Shown here: piece after piece, positions 44,342 to 52,529 of the stretch | How the letters are laid out: every line of letters begins with the position of its first letter | Position numbering within the stretch: the first letter of the stretch is position 1 | DNA from: Bradyrhizobium macuxiense | GTDB lineage: Bacteria > Pseudomonadota > Alphaproteobacteria > Rhizobiales > Xanthobacteraceae | NCBI RefSeq assembly: GCF_001542415.1 | Contig: NZ_LNCU01000080.1 | Span: 17,218-74,855 of the forward strand | Length of the DNA: 57,638 nt | Direction: 5' to 3' | The notes under the pieces: generated by a model | Seen by the model: only the letters and a program-made list of their open reading frames with translations | What the model was told of the DNA's origin: nothing | Databases searched by the model: none | Program-made: the position numbers and the translations under genes

Positions 44342-47206
44342 ATGATCGGCGCGCTCGCCCGCAAGTTTTTCGGCTCCGCCAACGACCGTCGGGTCAAGGG
44401 CTATCAGGCCCGCGTCAACGCCATCAACGCGCTGGAGCCCGAGGTCATCAAACTGTCAGATGACGAGCTGAAGGCCCGCACCGCCGAATTCAAGCAGCAG
44501 CTCGCGAGCGGCAAGACGCTGGACGACATCCTGGTTCCGGCCTTCGCGACCGTGCGCGAGGCGGCCAAGCGCACCCTCGGCCAGCGCCATTTCGACGTCC
44601 AGCTGATCGGCGGCATGGTGCTGCACGAGGGCGACATCGCCGAGATGAAGACCGGTGAAGGCAAGACGCTGGTCGCAACGCTTGCGGTCTATCTCAACGC
44701 GCTCGCCGGCAAGGGCGTTCACGTCGTCACCGTCAACGACTACCTCGCCCGCCGCGACTCCGGCTGGATGGGCCAGATCTATGCATTCCTCGGCCTGACC
44801 ACCGGCGTGATCGTGCACGGCCTCGACGATGCCGAGCGCAAGGCCGCCTATGCCTGCGATATCACCTACGGCACCAACAACGAATACGGCTTCGACTATC
44901 TGCGCGACAACATGAAGTACCGCCTGGAGGACATGGTCCAGCGCGGGCACTATTACGCGATCGTCGACGAAGTGGACTCGATCCTGATCGACGAAGCGCG
45001 CACGCCGCTGATCATCTCCGGACCGCTCGACGACCGTTCCGATTTCTACAACACCATCGACACCTTCATGCCGAAGCTCGATAAGGTCGCCGACTACGAG
45101 GTCGACGAGAAGCAGCGCACGGTGACGCTGACCGAAGGCGGCATGGAGAAGCTCGAGAACCTGCTGCGCGACGCCGGCCAGCTCAAGGGCGACTCGCTCT
45201 ACGACGTCGAGAACGTCTCGGTCGTGCATCACGTCAACCAGGCGCTGCGCGCGCACACGCTGTTCACCCGCGACAAGGACTACATCGTCCGCGACGGCGA
45301 GGTCGTGATCATCGACGAGTTCACCGGCCGCATGATGCCGGGCCGCCGCTATTCGGAAGGCCTGCATCAGGCGCTGGAAGCCAAGGAGCACGTGCAGGTC
45401 CAGCCCGAGAACCAGACGCTCGCCTCGATCACCTTCCAGAACTATTTCCGGATGTACGAGAAGTTGTCGGGCATGACCGGCACGGCCGCAACCGAAGCCG
45501 ACGAACTGTTCGACATCTACAAGCTCGAGGTCGTGGAGATCCCGACCAACCTGCCGGTGGCGCGCCTCGACGAGGACGACGAGGTCTACCGCACGCAGAA
45601 CGAAAAATACGCCGCGATCCTCGCCGAGATCGAGCGCGCCAACAAGCGGCTGCAGCCGGTGCTGGTCGGCACGGCGTCGATCGAGAAGTCGGAAGTGCTG
45701 GCCGAGTATTTGCGGAAGCACGGCTACAAGCAGATCGACTTCACCTCCGAATCCGGCATGGAGAAACTTTATGCGGCGGCTCGCGCCGGCAAGCCGGCCA
45801 AGCTGTTCGCGGTGCTGAACGCGCGCTTCCACGAGCAGGAAGCCTATATCGTCGCGGAAGCCGGCGTGCCGGGCGCGATCACGATCGCGACCAACATGGC
45901 CGGCCGCGGCACCGACATCAAGCTCGGCGGCTCGCTGGAAATGCGTCTCCAGCAGGAGACCGCCAACATCACCGACGAGGCCGAGAAGGCCAAGAAGATC
46001 GAGCAGATCAAGGCCGACATCGAGCGCTTCCGCGAGATCGTGCTGAAGGCGGAGGAGGATTTCGAGGTCGAGGCCGCGAAGGGCAGCAAGCCGGCCAAGA
46101 CCGTGAAGAAGCCGGGCGGCCTCTACATCATCGGCTCCGAGCGCCACGAATCCCGCCGCATCGACAACCAGCTGCGCGGCCGCTCCGGCCGCCAGGGCGA
46201 CCCCGGCCGCTCAAAGTTCTTCCTGTCGCTGGAAGACGACCTGATGCGCATCTTCGGCTCCGACCGGCTCGACAGCATGCTGCAGCGGCTCGGTCTGCAG
46301 GAAGGCGAAGCCATCATTCATCCCTGGATCAACAAGGCGCTCGAGAAGGCGCAGCAGAAGGTCGAGGCGCGCAACTTCGACATCCGCAAGAACCTGCTCA
46401 AGTTCGACAACGTCCAGAATGACCAGCGCAAGGTGATCTTCGATCAGCGCGTCGAGCTGATGAAGGACGACAGCGTCGCCGAGACGGTGGCCGACATGCG
46501 CCATGCCTTCGTCGAGGATGTCGTCGCCAAGCACATCCCCGAGCACGCCTATGCCGAGCAGTGGGACACCGCCGGCCTCAAGGAAGAGCTGAAGCGCGTG
46601 CTCGACGTCGAGCTGCCGGTCGACGACTGGGCCAAGGAAGAGGGCATCGCCGACGAGGAGCTGCTCGCGCGTATCGAGAAGCATGTCGACGAGCACATGG
46701 CGGCCAAGGTCGCGCAATGGGGCCCCGACGTGATGCGTTACGTCGAAAAGACCATCCTGTTGCAGACGCTGGACCACCTCTGGCGCGAGCACCTGATCAT
46801 GCTCGACCATTTGCGCCAGGTGATCGGCCTGCGCGGCTACGGCCAGCGCGATCCGTTGCAGGAGTACAAGACCGAAGCCTTCAACCTCTTCCAGGAAATG
46901 AGCGCGCATCTGCGCGAGGCGGTCACCGCCCAGCTGATGCGGGTCGAGATCGTGCCGCCGGAAGAGCAGCAGCCGGTGCTGCCGGCGATGGAAGTGCACA
47001 AGCTCGATCCGAACACCGGCGAGGACGAGTTCTCGCAGGCCAATTTCGCCCACGCCAATTTCGCTCAAGCCTCACTGGTGCCGAAGACCCCGGCCGAAGA
47101 CCGCGATCCGAACAACCCCGCAAGCTGGGGCAAGATCGGCCGCAACGAGGACTGCCCCTGCGGGAGCGGCAAGAAGTACAAGCACTGCCACGGCCGGTAC
47201 GCGTAA
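44342..47206 (+). CDS. secA: Protein translocase ATPase SecA
   Basis: The motor that pushes unfolded preproteins through SecYEG. 954 residues. Walker A is in [20 protein letters not shown], Walker B/DEVD in [20 protein letters not shown], the preprotein cross-linking domain follows at about 230-370, and the second nucleotide domain contains [15 protein letters not shown] and [14 protein letters not shown]. The C-terminal zinc-binding SecB-interaction motif [14 protein letters not shown] is intact. ATG 44342 is preceded by CAGGAATTACGC. Full length and ordinary. Confidence 0.97.
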   Translation: MIGALARKFFGSANDRRVKGYQARVNAINALEPEVIKLSDDELKARTAEFKQQLASGKTLDDILVPAFATVREAAKRTLGQRHFDVQLIGGMVLHEGDIAEMKTGEGKTLVATLAVYLNALAGKGVHVVTVNDYLARRDSGWMGQIYAFLGLTTGVIVHGLDDAERKAAYACDITYGTNNEYGFDYLRDNMKYRLEDMVQRGHYYAIVDEVDSILIDEARTPLIISGPLDDRSDFYNTIDTFMPKLDKVADYEVDEKQRTVTLTEGGMEKLENLLRDAGQLKGDSLYDVENVSVVHHVNQALRAHTLFTRDKDYIVRDGEVVIIDEFTGRMMPGRRYSEGLHQALEAKEHVQVQPENQTLASITFQNYFRMYEKLSGMTGTAATEADELFDIYKLEVVEIPTNLPVARLDEDDEVYRTQNEKYAAILAEIERANKRLQPVLVGTASIEKSEVLAEYLRKHGYKQIDFTSESGMEKLYAAARAGKPAKLFAVLNARFHEQEAYIVAEAGVPGAITIATNMAGRGTDIKLGGSLEMRLQQETANITDEAEKAKKIEQIKADIERFREIVLKAEEDFEVEAAKGSKPAKTVKKPGGLYIIGSERHESRRIDNQLRGRSGRQGDPGRSKFFLSLEDDLMRIFGSDRLDSMLQRLGLQEGEAIIHPWINKALEKAQQKVEARNFDIRKNLLKFDNVQNDQRKVIFDQRVELMKDDSVAETVADMRHAFVEDVVAKHIPEHAYAEQWDTAGLKEELKRVLDVELPVDDWAKEEGIADEELLARIEKHVDEHMAAKVAQWGPDVMRYVEKTILLQTLDHLWREHLIMLDHLRQVIGLRGYGQRDPLQEYKTEAFNLFQEMSAHLREAVTAQLMRVEIVPPEEQQPVLPAMEVHKLDPNTGEDEFSQANFAHANFAQASLVPKTPAEDRDPNNPASWGKIGRNEDCPCGSGKKYKHCHGRYA

Positions 47207-47328
47207 GGCGCGAAACTCCCGGCTGAGATCGGTCGCGGACTGATTCACCTCTTCCGCGTGCGGAGGTCATCGCATGTGCTGATCGCGCAGCGCACGCGAT
47301 GCGTGAGGTTTGGTTTCAACTACAAATT

Positions 47329-47407
47329 CGTTATGCCCGGGCATCCACGTCATTGGTTCTCCATGTGAAGGAAGACGTGGATGGCCGGGACAAGCCCGGC
47401 CATGACG
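47329..47407. repeat. Palindromic repeat family B, copy 4 (one arm shortened)
   Basis: CGTTATGCCCGGGCATCCACG (without the usual loop, so the left hairpin is reduced to ATGCCCGGGCAT) is followed after a short spacer by AAGACGTGGATGGCCGGG and CCCGGCCATGACG. It is located in the convergent gap after secA. A nearby CCTGCCGCAAGCGGGAGAGG (47455-47474) recurs in near-identical form at 20800-20818. Confidence 0.75.
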
Positions 47408-47491
47408 ATGTGGAAACATCAGGCCGGAGTCCGGTGACGTCCGTATGCGATGTCCCTGCCGCAAGCGGGAGAGGGAGCGCATATTCGCCGG

Positions 47492-47929
47492 TCAGCCCGC
47501 AAACGCCTTGTCGAGATCGGCGATCACGATCTTCTTCATCTTCATCATGGCCTGCATGGCGCGGTCAGCCGCCTTGCGGTCGGGGTCGCCGAGGTAGCGG
47601 CCGAGCGCTGATGGCACGACCTGCCAGGACAGGCCGAACCTGTCCTTCAGCCATCCGCAATTGCCGCCCTCGCCGCCGTCGGCGGTGAGTTTGCTCCAGA
47701 AATAGTCCACCTGCTCCTGGGTCTCGACGCTGATGAAGAACGATACCGCCTCGTTGAACTTGAACTTCGGGCCGCCGTTCAGGGCGTGGAAGCGTTGTCC
47801 CTCGAGCTCGAAGCTCGCCATGAAATCGTTGACGGTCTCGATCTTGGCGTTGGGAAACACCGATTTGTAGAAGGTGACGGCGTCGCGGACGTTGTTGTCG
47901 AGCCAGAGGAACGGTGTGATCGAAGTCAT
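47492..47929 (-). CDS. Glyoxalase-fold (VOC superfamily) PhnB-like protein
   Basis: 145 residues. Pattern of the group once annotated as 3-demethylubiquinone-9 3-methyltransferase-like: ITPFLWLDNNVRDAVTFYKS, FHALNGGPKFKFNEAVSFFI, QEQVDYFWSKLTADGGEGG, CGWLKDRFGLSWQVVPSALG and the C-terminal AMQAMMKMKKIVIADLDKAF. Two beta-alpha-beta-beta-beta units can be traced. The function of this group is not established and the methyltransferase label is misleading. It stands alone between secA and the frameshifted gene. Confidence 0.88.
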   Translation of the reverse strand: MTSITPFLWLDNNVRDAVTFYKSVFPNAKIETVNDFMASFELEGQRFHALNGGPKFKFNEAVSFFISVETQEQVDYFWSKLTADGGEGGNCGWLKDRFGLSWQVVPSALGRYLGDPDRKAADRAMQAMMKMKKIVIADLDKAFAG

Positions 47930-48128
47930 CGGCGAGGGTCCTCGTTAACTGGGGAGCGGGTGGGCCGGAGCCGTCGCATTTTGCGTGCGAAGGCGGCTCC
48001 GCGGGCCGGACCCAAGGCGGGTAGATGGCGTCCGTCGGCGCGGGCTTGCCCTGAGGACGAACCGGCGGGCCACAGCCCGACAACACCATGCTGGTCTTTT
48101 TTCGATGGTCTGCGGAAGGCCGGCAGCA

Positions 48129-49105
48129 CTACCACGCGATCTGGCTGTGCGCGGGCTGGTCGCTGAGGAGCGGCTTTCCGAACAGCGAGGGCACGAGGTC
48201 GTCGAGGAAAAGCAGCAGTTGCACCCTGAAGCCGGGTCCGGTCCCGCCCGCGCGGTTGAGCGGGATGATCGCCTCGGCGGCCACCTGCCAGGTCACCGCC
48301 ACATAGGCAAAGCCGGGGTTCGCCGTTGCCGCCGTGGCTTGGCCGCGCGGGCTGTCGAACCGGAACTCGACCAGCGGAACCAGTTGATTCAAGGGCTCGT
48401 CCTTCGGCGGCCCGCCGTCGAAGCGCTTGGTCAAATAGAGCGTGCTGTACTGGAGCGAGAAGCCCCAATGCAGCGTCTCGACGGCCGGCGAGGAGACGGT
48501 GTTGAATCCACCGGTGACGAGATTGGGCGCAAGGGCGACACCTCCGAGCCGACCGGGACTTCGTCGACGACCGCGCCCGTGATGGCGAATGGCCGCAACC
48601 ACGACAGTGAGTCCGGGAGATCGCCGAACCCCTTGCCGAAGAAGATGCCCGGCTGGATCGTATCAGGTGCATCCGCGCCGATGGCGACCGCGCCGGAGTG
48701 ACCAATGCCCCAGGCGAGACCGAGCGAGACGAGCGTTTCGTGGCGGTTGTCGCGATAGGCTTCGTATTTGAGGCCGATGCTGGTCTTGTCGAAGCCTGAC
48801 GTGCGGCCGGTCGGCCAGCTCTGATTGACCCATGAGCTGTCGACCGTGAAAGCCAGCGTCGGCGTGAGCAGTCGGGCGAAGGCTCCGTTGATGCGGTTCT
48901 CGACGACGTCGCTGCCTTGTGACGGATAACCGAGATAGTTGAAGTTCGGCAGGATGAGCTCATCGGCGACGGCGGGATCGTCGAACGTCATGGTGCCGGC
49001 GAAATAGCGGTTGCCGGCGATGCCGTGCGCTTGCGCGGACTGCGTCCATAGCATCGGCAGGATCATGAGCGCTCCGCTCCGGAGCCGTGTCGACTTCACG
49101 AACAT
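48129..49105 (-). pseudogene. Exported protein of unknown function, interrupted by a frameshift
   Basis: The first part (start ATG 49105) has a signal peptide ending near AQAHGIAG and continues as beta-rich outer-membrane-like sequence (AGTMTFDDPAVADELILPNF, SSWVNQSWPTGRTSGFDK, then LRPFAITGAVVDEVPVG). At about 48530-48550 the sensible sequence moves to another frame and continues as LAPNLVTGGFNTVSSP and WGFSLQYSTLYLTKRFDGGP to a natural end at 48129. A one-base change would join the two halves into about 325 residues. It diverges from rcnR across a probable metal-responsive operator, so it may have been a nickel/cobalt-related envelope protein. Sequencing error is possible. Confidence 0.7.
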
Positions 49106-49132
49106 GCGTGCGCCAGATTTGCTGCTTGATCG

Positions 49133-49153
49133 ATATAGGGTACCCCCCTATAT
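49133..49153. promoter_or_regulatory. Probable RcnR operator (TA-C6-TA tract)
   Basis: TACCCCCCTA at 49141-49150 is a C6 tract bordered by TA on both sides, inside a near-symmetrical ATATAGGG...CCCTATAT context (49133-49153). RcnR/CsoR-family repressors bind G/C tracts flanked by TA-rich inverted repeats. It lies 10 bases before the rcnR start and about 30 bases before the divergent gene at 49105, so it could control both. Confidence 0.65.
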
Positions 49154-49162
49154 TAGGCTATC

Positions 49163-49441
49163 ATGACGCACACCATCAAGCACAAATCCAAGCTCATCGG
49201 CCGGATCAGGCGCATCAAGGGGCAGATCGATGCGGTCGAGCGCGCGCTCGAATCCGAGCTCGGCTGCGCCGACGTGCTGATGCTCGTCGCCTCGGTCCGC
49301 GGCGCGGTGAACGGGCTGACGGCCGAGCTGCTCGAGGACCACATCCGTCATCACGTCGTCGATCCCGCGCACGAGAAGGACCCCGAGAAGGCGCAGGGCG
49401 CCGCGGACCTGATCGATGTGGTCCGCACCTATCTGAAGTGA
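49163..49441 (+). CDS. rcnR: Nickel/cobalt-responsive repressor of the RcnR/CsoR family
   Basis: 92 residues, all-helical CsoR/RcnR fold (KSKLIGRIRRIKGQIDAVER, then VLMLVASVRGAVNGLTAELL). The metal-site residues of Escherichia coli RcnR fall at exactly the same numbers: His3, Cys35, His60 and His64. This favours a six-coordinate Ni/Co sensor over copper CsoR or formaldehyde FrmR types, which lack this His3-His60-His64 set. It is followed after 4 bases by the exporter gene rcnA and preceded by a C6-tract operator. Confidence 0.9.
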   Translation: MTHTIKHKSKLIGRIRRIKGQIDAVERALESELGCADVLMLVASVRGAVNGLTAELLEDHIRHHVVDPAHEKDPEKAQGAADLIDVVRTYLK

Positions 49442-49445
49442 CGCG

Positions 49446-50507
49446 ATGATTGGCCTTTCCGAACTGCTGCAGCAGGGCTCGGCCCACGCGTGGCTGTTCG
49501 TGCCGAGCGCCATCCTGCTCGGCGCGTTGCATGGCATGGAGCCGGGCCACTCCAAGACGATGATGGCGGCGTTCATCATCGCGGTGCGCGGCACCGTGTT
49601 GCAGGCCGCCCTGCTCGGCCTGTCGGCTGCGATCTCGCACACCGCGATCGTGTGGGCGGTGGCGCTCGGCGGCCTGTATTTTGGCCGGCAATGGAGCGGC
49701 GAGCAGAGCGAGGCCTATTTCCAGATCGCATCAGCCGTCGTGATCATCGGCATCGCGGCCTGGATGGCGTGGCGCACCTGGCGCGAGCAGAACGGCGAAG
49801 ATCATCATCATCACCACGATGAGACGCAGCGCATCGACCTCGGCGATGCCGCGCTGATGCTGTCGATCGTCGAGGACGGCGTGCCGCCGCGCTGGCGGAT
49901 TGAAGCCGAGCGTGGCGCGCTGCCGTCTCCCGACGAGGTGGTCGTGGAGACGCAAAGGCCCGACGGGACGAAACAGTCGTTCGCCTTTGTAGCCAAGCAG
50001 GGCTTCCTCGAAAGCATCGACGAGATTCCCGAGCCGCATGAGTTCCAGATGCGGCTGTCGCTGCGCGGACGCCCCGATGCGTTCGAGGCCGCCTATGAAG
50101 AGCATGATCATTCGCACATGAATCTGGGCGACGAAGACGACGCGCACGCCCGCGCGCATGCGGCTGACATCCGCAAGCGCTTTGCGGGGCGAACCGTGAC
50201 GACGTGGCAGATCGTGCTGTTCGGCCTCACGGGCGGCCTGATCCCGTGTCCGGCGGCGATCACCGTGCTGTTGCTCTGCATCCAGCTCAAGCAGTTCAGC
50301 CTCGGCTTCACGCTGGTGCTGTGCTTCGGGATCGGCCTTGCCATCACGATGGTCTCGGCCGGCGTGCTCGCCGCGCTCAGCATGCGCCACATCGAGCGGC
50401 GCTGGACCGGCTTCAGCCAGTTCGCGCGCCACGCGCCTTATGCGTCGGCGGTGCTGATCGTGTTCGTCGGGCTCTACACGGGATGGCTGGGCTGGAGCGC
50501 GATCTAG
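49446..50507 (+). CDS. rcnA: Nickel/cobalt efflux transporter (NicO / RcnA family)
   Basis: 353 residues, about six helices. The family motif ALLGALHGMEPGHSKTMMAAF is in the first helix region, ISHTAIVWAVALGGLYFG in the second. A His-rich cytoplasmic loop follows (HHHHH at about residues 119-123, then HDHSHMNLGDEDDAHARAHA). The C-terminal helices contain FGLTGGLIPCPAAITVLLLC. It exports Ni(II)/Co(II). The central loop is longer than in the E. coli protein and contains a folded-looking stretch (RWRIEAERGALPSPDEVVVE) seen in rhizobial relatives. In an operon with rcnR. Confidence 0.92.
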   Translation: MIGLSELLQQGSAHAWLFVPSAILLGALHGMEPGHSKTMMAAFIIAVRGTVLQAALLGLSAAISHTAIVWAVALGGLYFGRQWSGEQSEAYFQIASAVVIIGIAAWMAWRTWREQNGEDHHHHHDETQRIDLGDAALMLSIVEDGVPPRWRIEAERGALPSPDEVVVETQRPDGTKQSFAFVAKQGFLESIDEIPEPHEFQMRLSLRGRPDAFEAAYEEHDHSHMNLGDEDDAHARAHAADIRKRFAGRTVTTWQIVLFGLTGGLIPCPAAITVLLLCIQLKQFSLGFTLVLCFGIGLAITMVSAGVLAALSMRHIERRWTGFSQFARHAPYASAVLIVFVGLYTGWLGWSAI

Positions 50508-50511
50508 ATGT

Positions 50512-50587
50512 GAGCTTGATCCGGAAAAGTGTGAAGCGGCTTTCCCTCGCGACAAACGCGGAACGCGTTTGCGCGGAGATCATGCTC
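50512..50587. repeat. Palindromic repeat family E, copy 2
   Basis: It begins GAGCTTGATCCGGAAAAGTG and ends GAGATCATGCTC, with an internal hairpin AAACGCG...CGCGTTT (50554-50571). It is the reverse-orientation relative of 16932-16981. It sits between rcnA and the MarR gene at 50634. Confidence 0.6.
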
Positions 50588-50633
50588 AAGCAAAAACTAA
50601 AGCTCGCCGCGGCGACGCGAATAACGCGCGGCC

Positions 50634-51077
50634 TCAATTGGCGCTGCCGATCAGGTTTTCCAAAAGGCGCTTGAGCTCGTTGGTCGACTTGTCGCCATAG
50701 CTCTCGACGATGTGCTCTTCCTGGCTCACGGCCAGCGAGTTCAGCCGGCGGCTCAGCGCCTTGCCGCGGTCGGAGACGAACATCAGCACCTTGCGGCGAT
50801 CCTTCGGATCCTGCACGCGGTAGACCAGCGCGTCCGACACCATGCGGTCGATCATCTTGGTCAGGGTCGGATGGTTGAGCAGCACCGCTTCCGCGAGCTC
50901 GCCCATCGAGTGCCCGTTGCCGTCGGACAGCACCTTCAGGATGCGCCATTGCTCGACCGGAACGCCTTCCTTGCTCAGGCGCGTTTCCAACTGCCGGTTG
51001 ATCTCCCTGTTCGCTTGCGCGAGCAGGTAGGCGAGATGTTCGGTGATCGGGGAATTTTCTTTCGGCGGTTTGGCCAC
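50634..51077 (-). CDS. MarR family transcriptional regulator beside the amide gene cluster
   Basis: 147 residues from GTG 51077; a TTG at 51122 would add 15 residues. Winged-helix core: LAYLLAQANREINRQLETRL, EQWRILKVLSDGNGHSMGEL, LLNHPTLTKMIDRMVSDALV as recognition helix, then DPKDRRKVLMFVSDRGKALS as the wing. It is divergent from the two AmiC-like genes, with a strong palindrome (51149-51168) between them, so it probably controls the amide cluster and itself. The ligand is unknown. The start codon is the main uncertainty. Confidence 0.85.
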   Translation of the reverse strand: MAKPPKENSPITEHLAYLLAQANREINRQLETRLSKEGVPVEQWRILKVLSDGNGHSMGELAEAVLLNHPTLTKMIDRMVSDALVYRVQDPKDRRKVLMFVSDRGKALSRRLNSLAVSQEEHIVESYGDKSTNELKRLLENLIGSAN

Positions 51078-51148
51078 GGCTAAGACCTGGGATCCTGACC
51101 CGGTTGAATGAATGTCCGGCAACGCTTGCCATTTCTATATGCACTTCA

Positions 51149-51168
51149 AATGTTGAATATTCAATATT
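51149..51168. promoter_or_regulatory. Probable MarR operator upstream of the AmiC-like genes
   Basis: A perfect 12-base palindrome TTGAATATTCAA (51153-51164) is extended by AAT and ATT to 20 bases with one mismatched pair. The AT-rich tract is isolated within GC-rich DNA, between the MarR start and the first AmiC-like gene (start 51260). Spacing and symmetry are as expected for a MarR dimer site. Confidence 0.65.
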
Positions 51169-51259
51169 TTCACCTAGGATAATCCCCCAACCAAAGGGGC
51201 GGGTGCCGCGGACCGCCCCGCTGGCTGCGTTGCGTAGTGCTTCCCAGACAGGAGTTGGC

Positions 51260-52444
51260 GTGCTTTCGACGGTTGCTTTCCAGGCATATGGCGGTCTGCC
51301 CGTCGCGCCGCCGCTGCTGTTCAGGGACCCGTCGTCATGCGCGGCTGAGTTCGACCTGTCGACCGGATGGCACGGCGCGTTCCGGCGCCGCGGCGCCAAC
51401 AGCAAGCTCAAGGTCGGTAATTTCATCACCTTCTCCGGCTCGCCGGGGATCTGGGGGCCGAGTTCCACCAACAGCGTGCTGCTGGCGGTTTCCGAGATAA
51501 ACAAGCGCGGCGGCATCCTCGGCCGCGAGATCGAGCTGTCGATGTACGATGCCGGCGGCTCGATCGAGGAGGTGACGCGCCGCGCCGAAGCCGCGATCGC
51601 CTTCGACGAGGTCGACCTCCTGATGGGATCGCATATCAGTGCGGTCCGCGTCGCCTTGCGCAAGGTCACCCGCAACCGCGTCCCCTATGTCTACACGCCG
51701 GTCTACGAAGGCGGCGAGCGAACGCCGGGCGTGATGGCGATCGGCGAGACCCCGCGCTGGCAGATGCGGCCCGCGATCCACTGGCTCGCCGACGTGAAGA
51801 AGGCTTCGCGCTGGTATCTGATCGGCAGCGACTACGTCTGGCCCTGGCAGTCGCATCGCGCGGTGAAGTCCTACATCGCAGAGGCCGGCGGCCATGTCGT
51901 CGGCGAGGAGTTCGTCCCGCTTGGCGAGGACCATCACGAGCCGCACCTGGCGCGGATCCGCGCCGCAAAGCCGGATGCGGTGCTGATCTCGCTGATCGGG
52001 ACCGACAGCATCACCTTCAATCGCGCCTTCGCCGAAGCCGGGCTTGCCGCGACGACGCTCAGATTCGCCGGTGCGATGGATGAAACCGTGCTGCTCGGCA
52101 TCGGCGCCGACTACACCGAGAACCTGTTCTGCGCCTCCGGCTATTTCGCCTGCGTCGGCTCGCCCGCCAATGATGATTTCATGGATCGCTATCGCGCGAT
52201 GTTCGGGCCGCATGCGCCGCCGATCGGCTCGGTCGGACAGTCCAACTACGAAGGCCTGCGCTTCCTGGAGGCGGCGGCCGAGCGCGCGGGAACCCTGGCG
52301 ATGGAGCCATTGTCCGCGGCCGCACGCAACGTTGTCTATCGCGGCGCACGCGGGCCCGTCACCATCCGCAACGGCCGCGCCGAAATGCCGATGTATCTCG
52401 CCGAGGCCGACGGTCTCGATTTCAGGCTGGTCAAGGCGATCTGA
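51260..52444 (+). CDS. AmiC-like amide-binding-type protein 1, no signal peptide
   Basis: 394 residues from GTG 51260, chosen because ACAGGAG lies 5 bases upstream and the tandem paralogue has the same leader. The Peripla_BP_5/AmiC fold is traced from residue about 50: LKVGNFITFSGSPGIWGPSS, VSEINKRGGILGREIELSMY, VYTPVYEGGERTPGVMAIGE, YLIGSDYVWPWQSHRAVKSY and ISLIGTDSITFNRAFAEAG. Like Pseudomonas AmiC it lacks a secretion signal: the 45-residue N-terminus is not hydrophobic. I infer a cytosolic amide sensor; it could alternatively be a periplasmic protein exported in an unrecognised way. Confidence 0.8.
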   Translation: MLSTVAFQAYGGLPVAPPLLFRDPSSCAAEFDLSTGWHGAFRRRGANSKLKVGNFITFSGSPGIWGPSSTNSVLLAVSEINKRGGILGREIELSMYDAGGSIEEVTRRAEAAIAFDEVDLLMGSHISAVRVALRKVTRNRVPYVYTPVYEGGERTPGVMAIGETPRWQMRPAIHWLADVKKASRWYLIGSDYVWPWQSHRAVKSYIAEAGGHVVGEEFVPLGEDHHEPHLARIRAAKPDAVLISLIGTDSITFNRAFAEAGLAATTLRFAGAMDETVLLGIGADYTENLFCASGYFACVGSPANDDFMDRYRAMFGPHAPPIGSVGQSNYEGLRFLEAAAERAGTLAMEPLSAAARNVVYRGARGPVTIRNGRAEMPMYLAEADGLDFRLVKAI

Positions 52445-52529
52445 AAGACGGCATCATGGCCCGCAAGAGGGCGAGTGCCGCGGTTGCCGGCGGAACGTCC
52501 CGGGCCCCTGATGCCAGACAGGAGTGGGA

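Noticed and set aside
44456..46147. Minus-strand frame of 563 codons opposite secA
   Set aside because: Antisense shadow of a fully conserved housekeeping gene, low-complexity hydrophobic/charged pattern, no domain.
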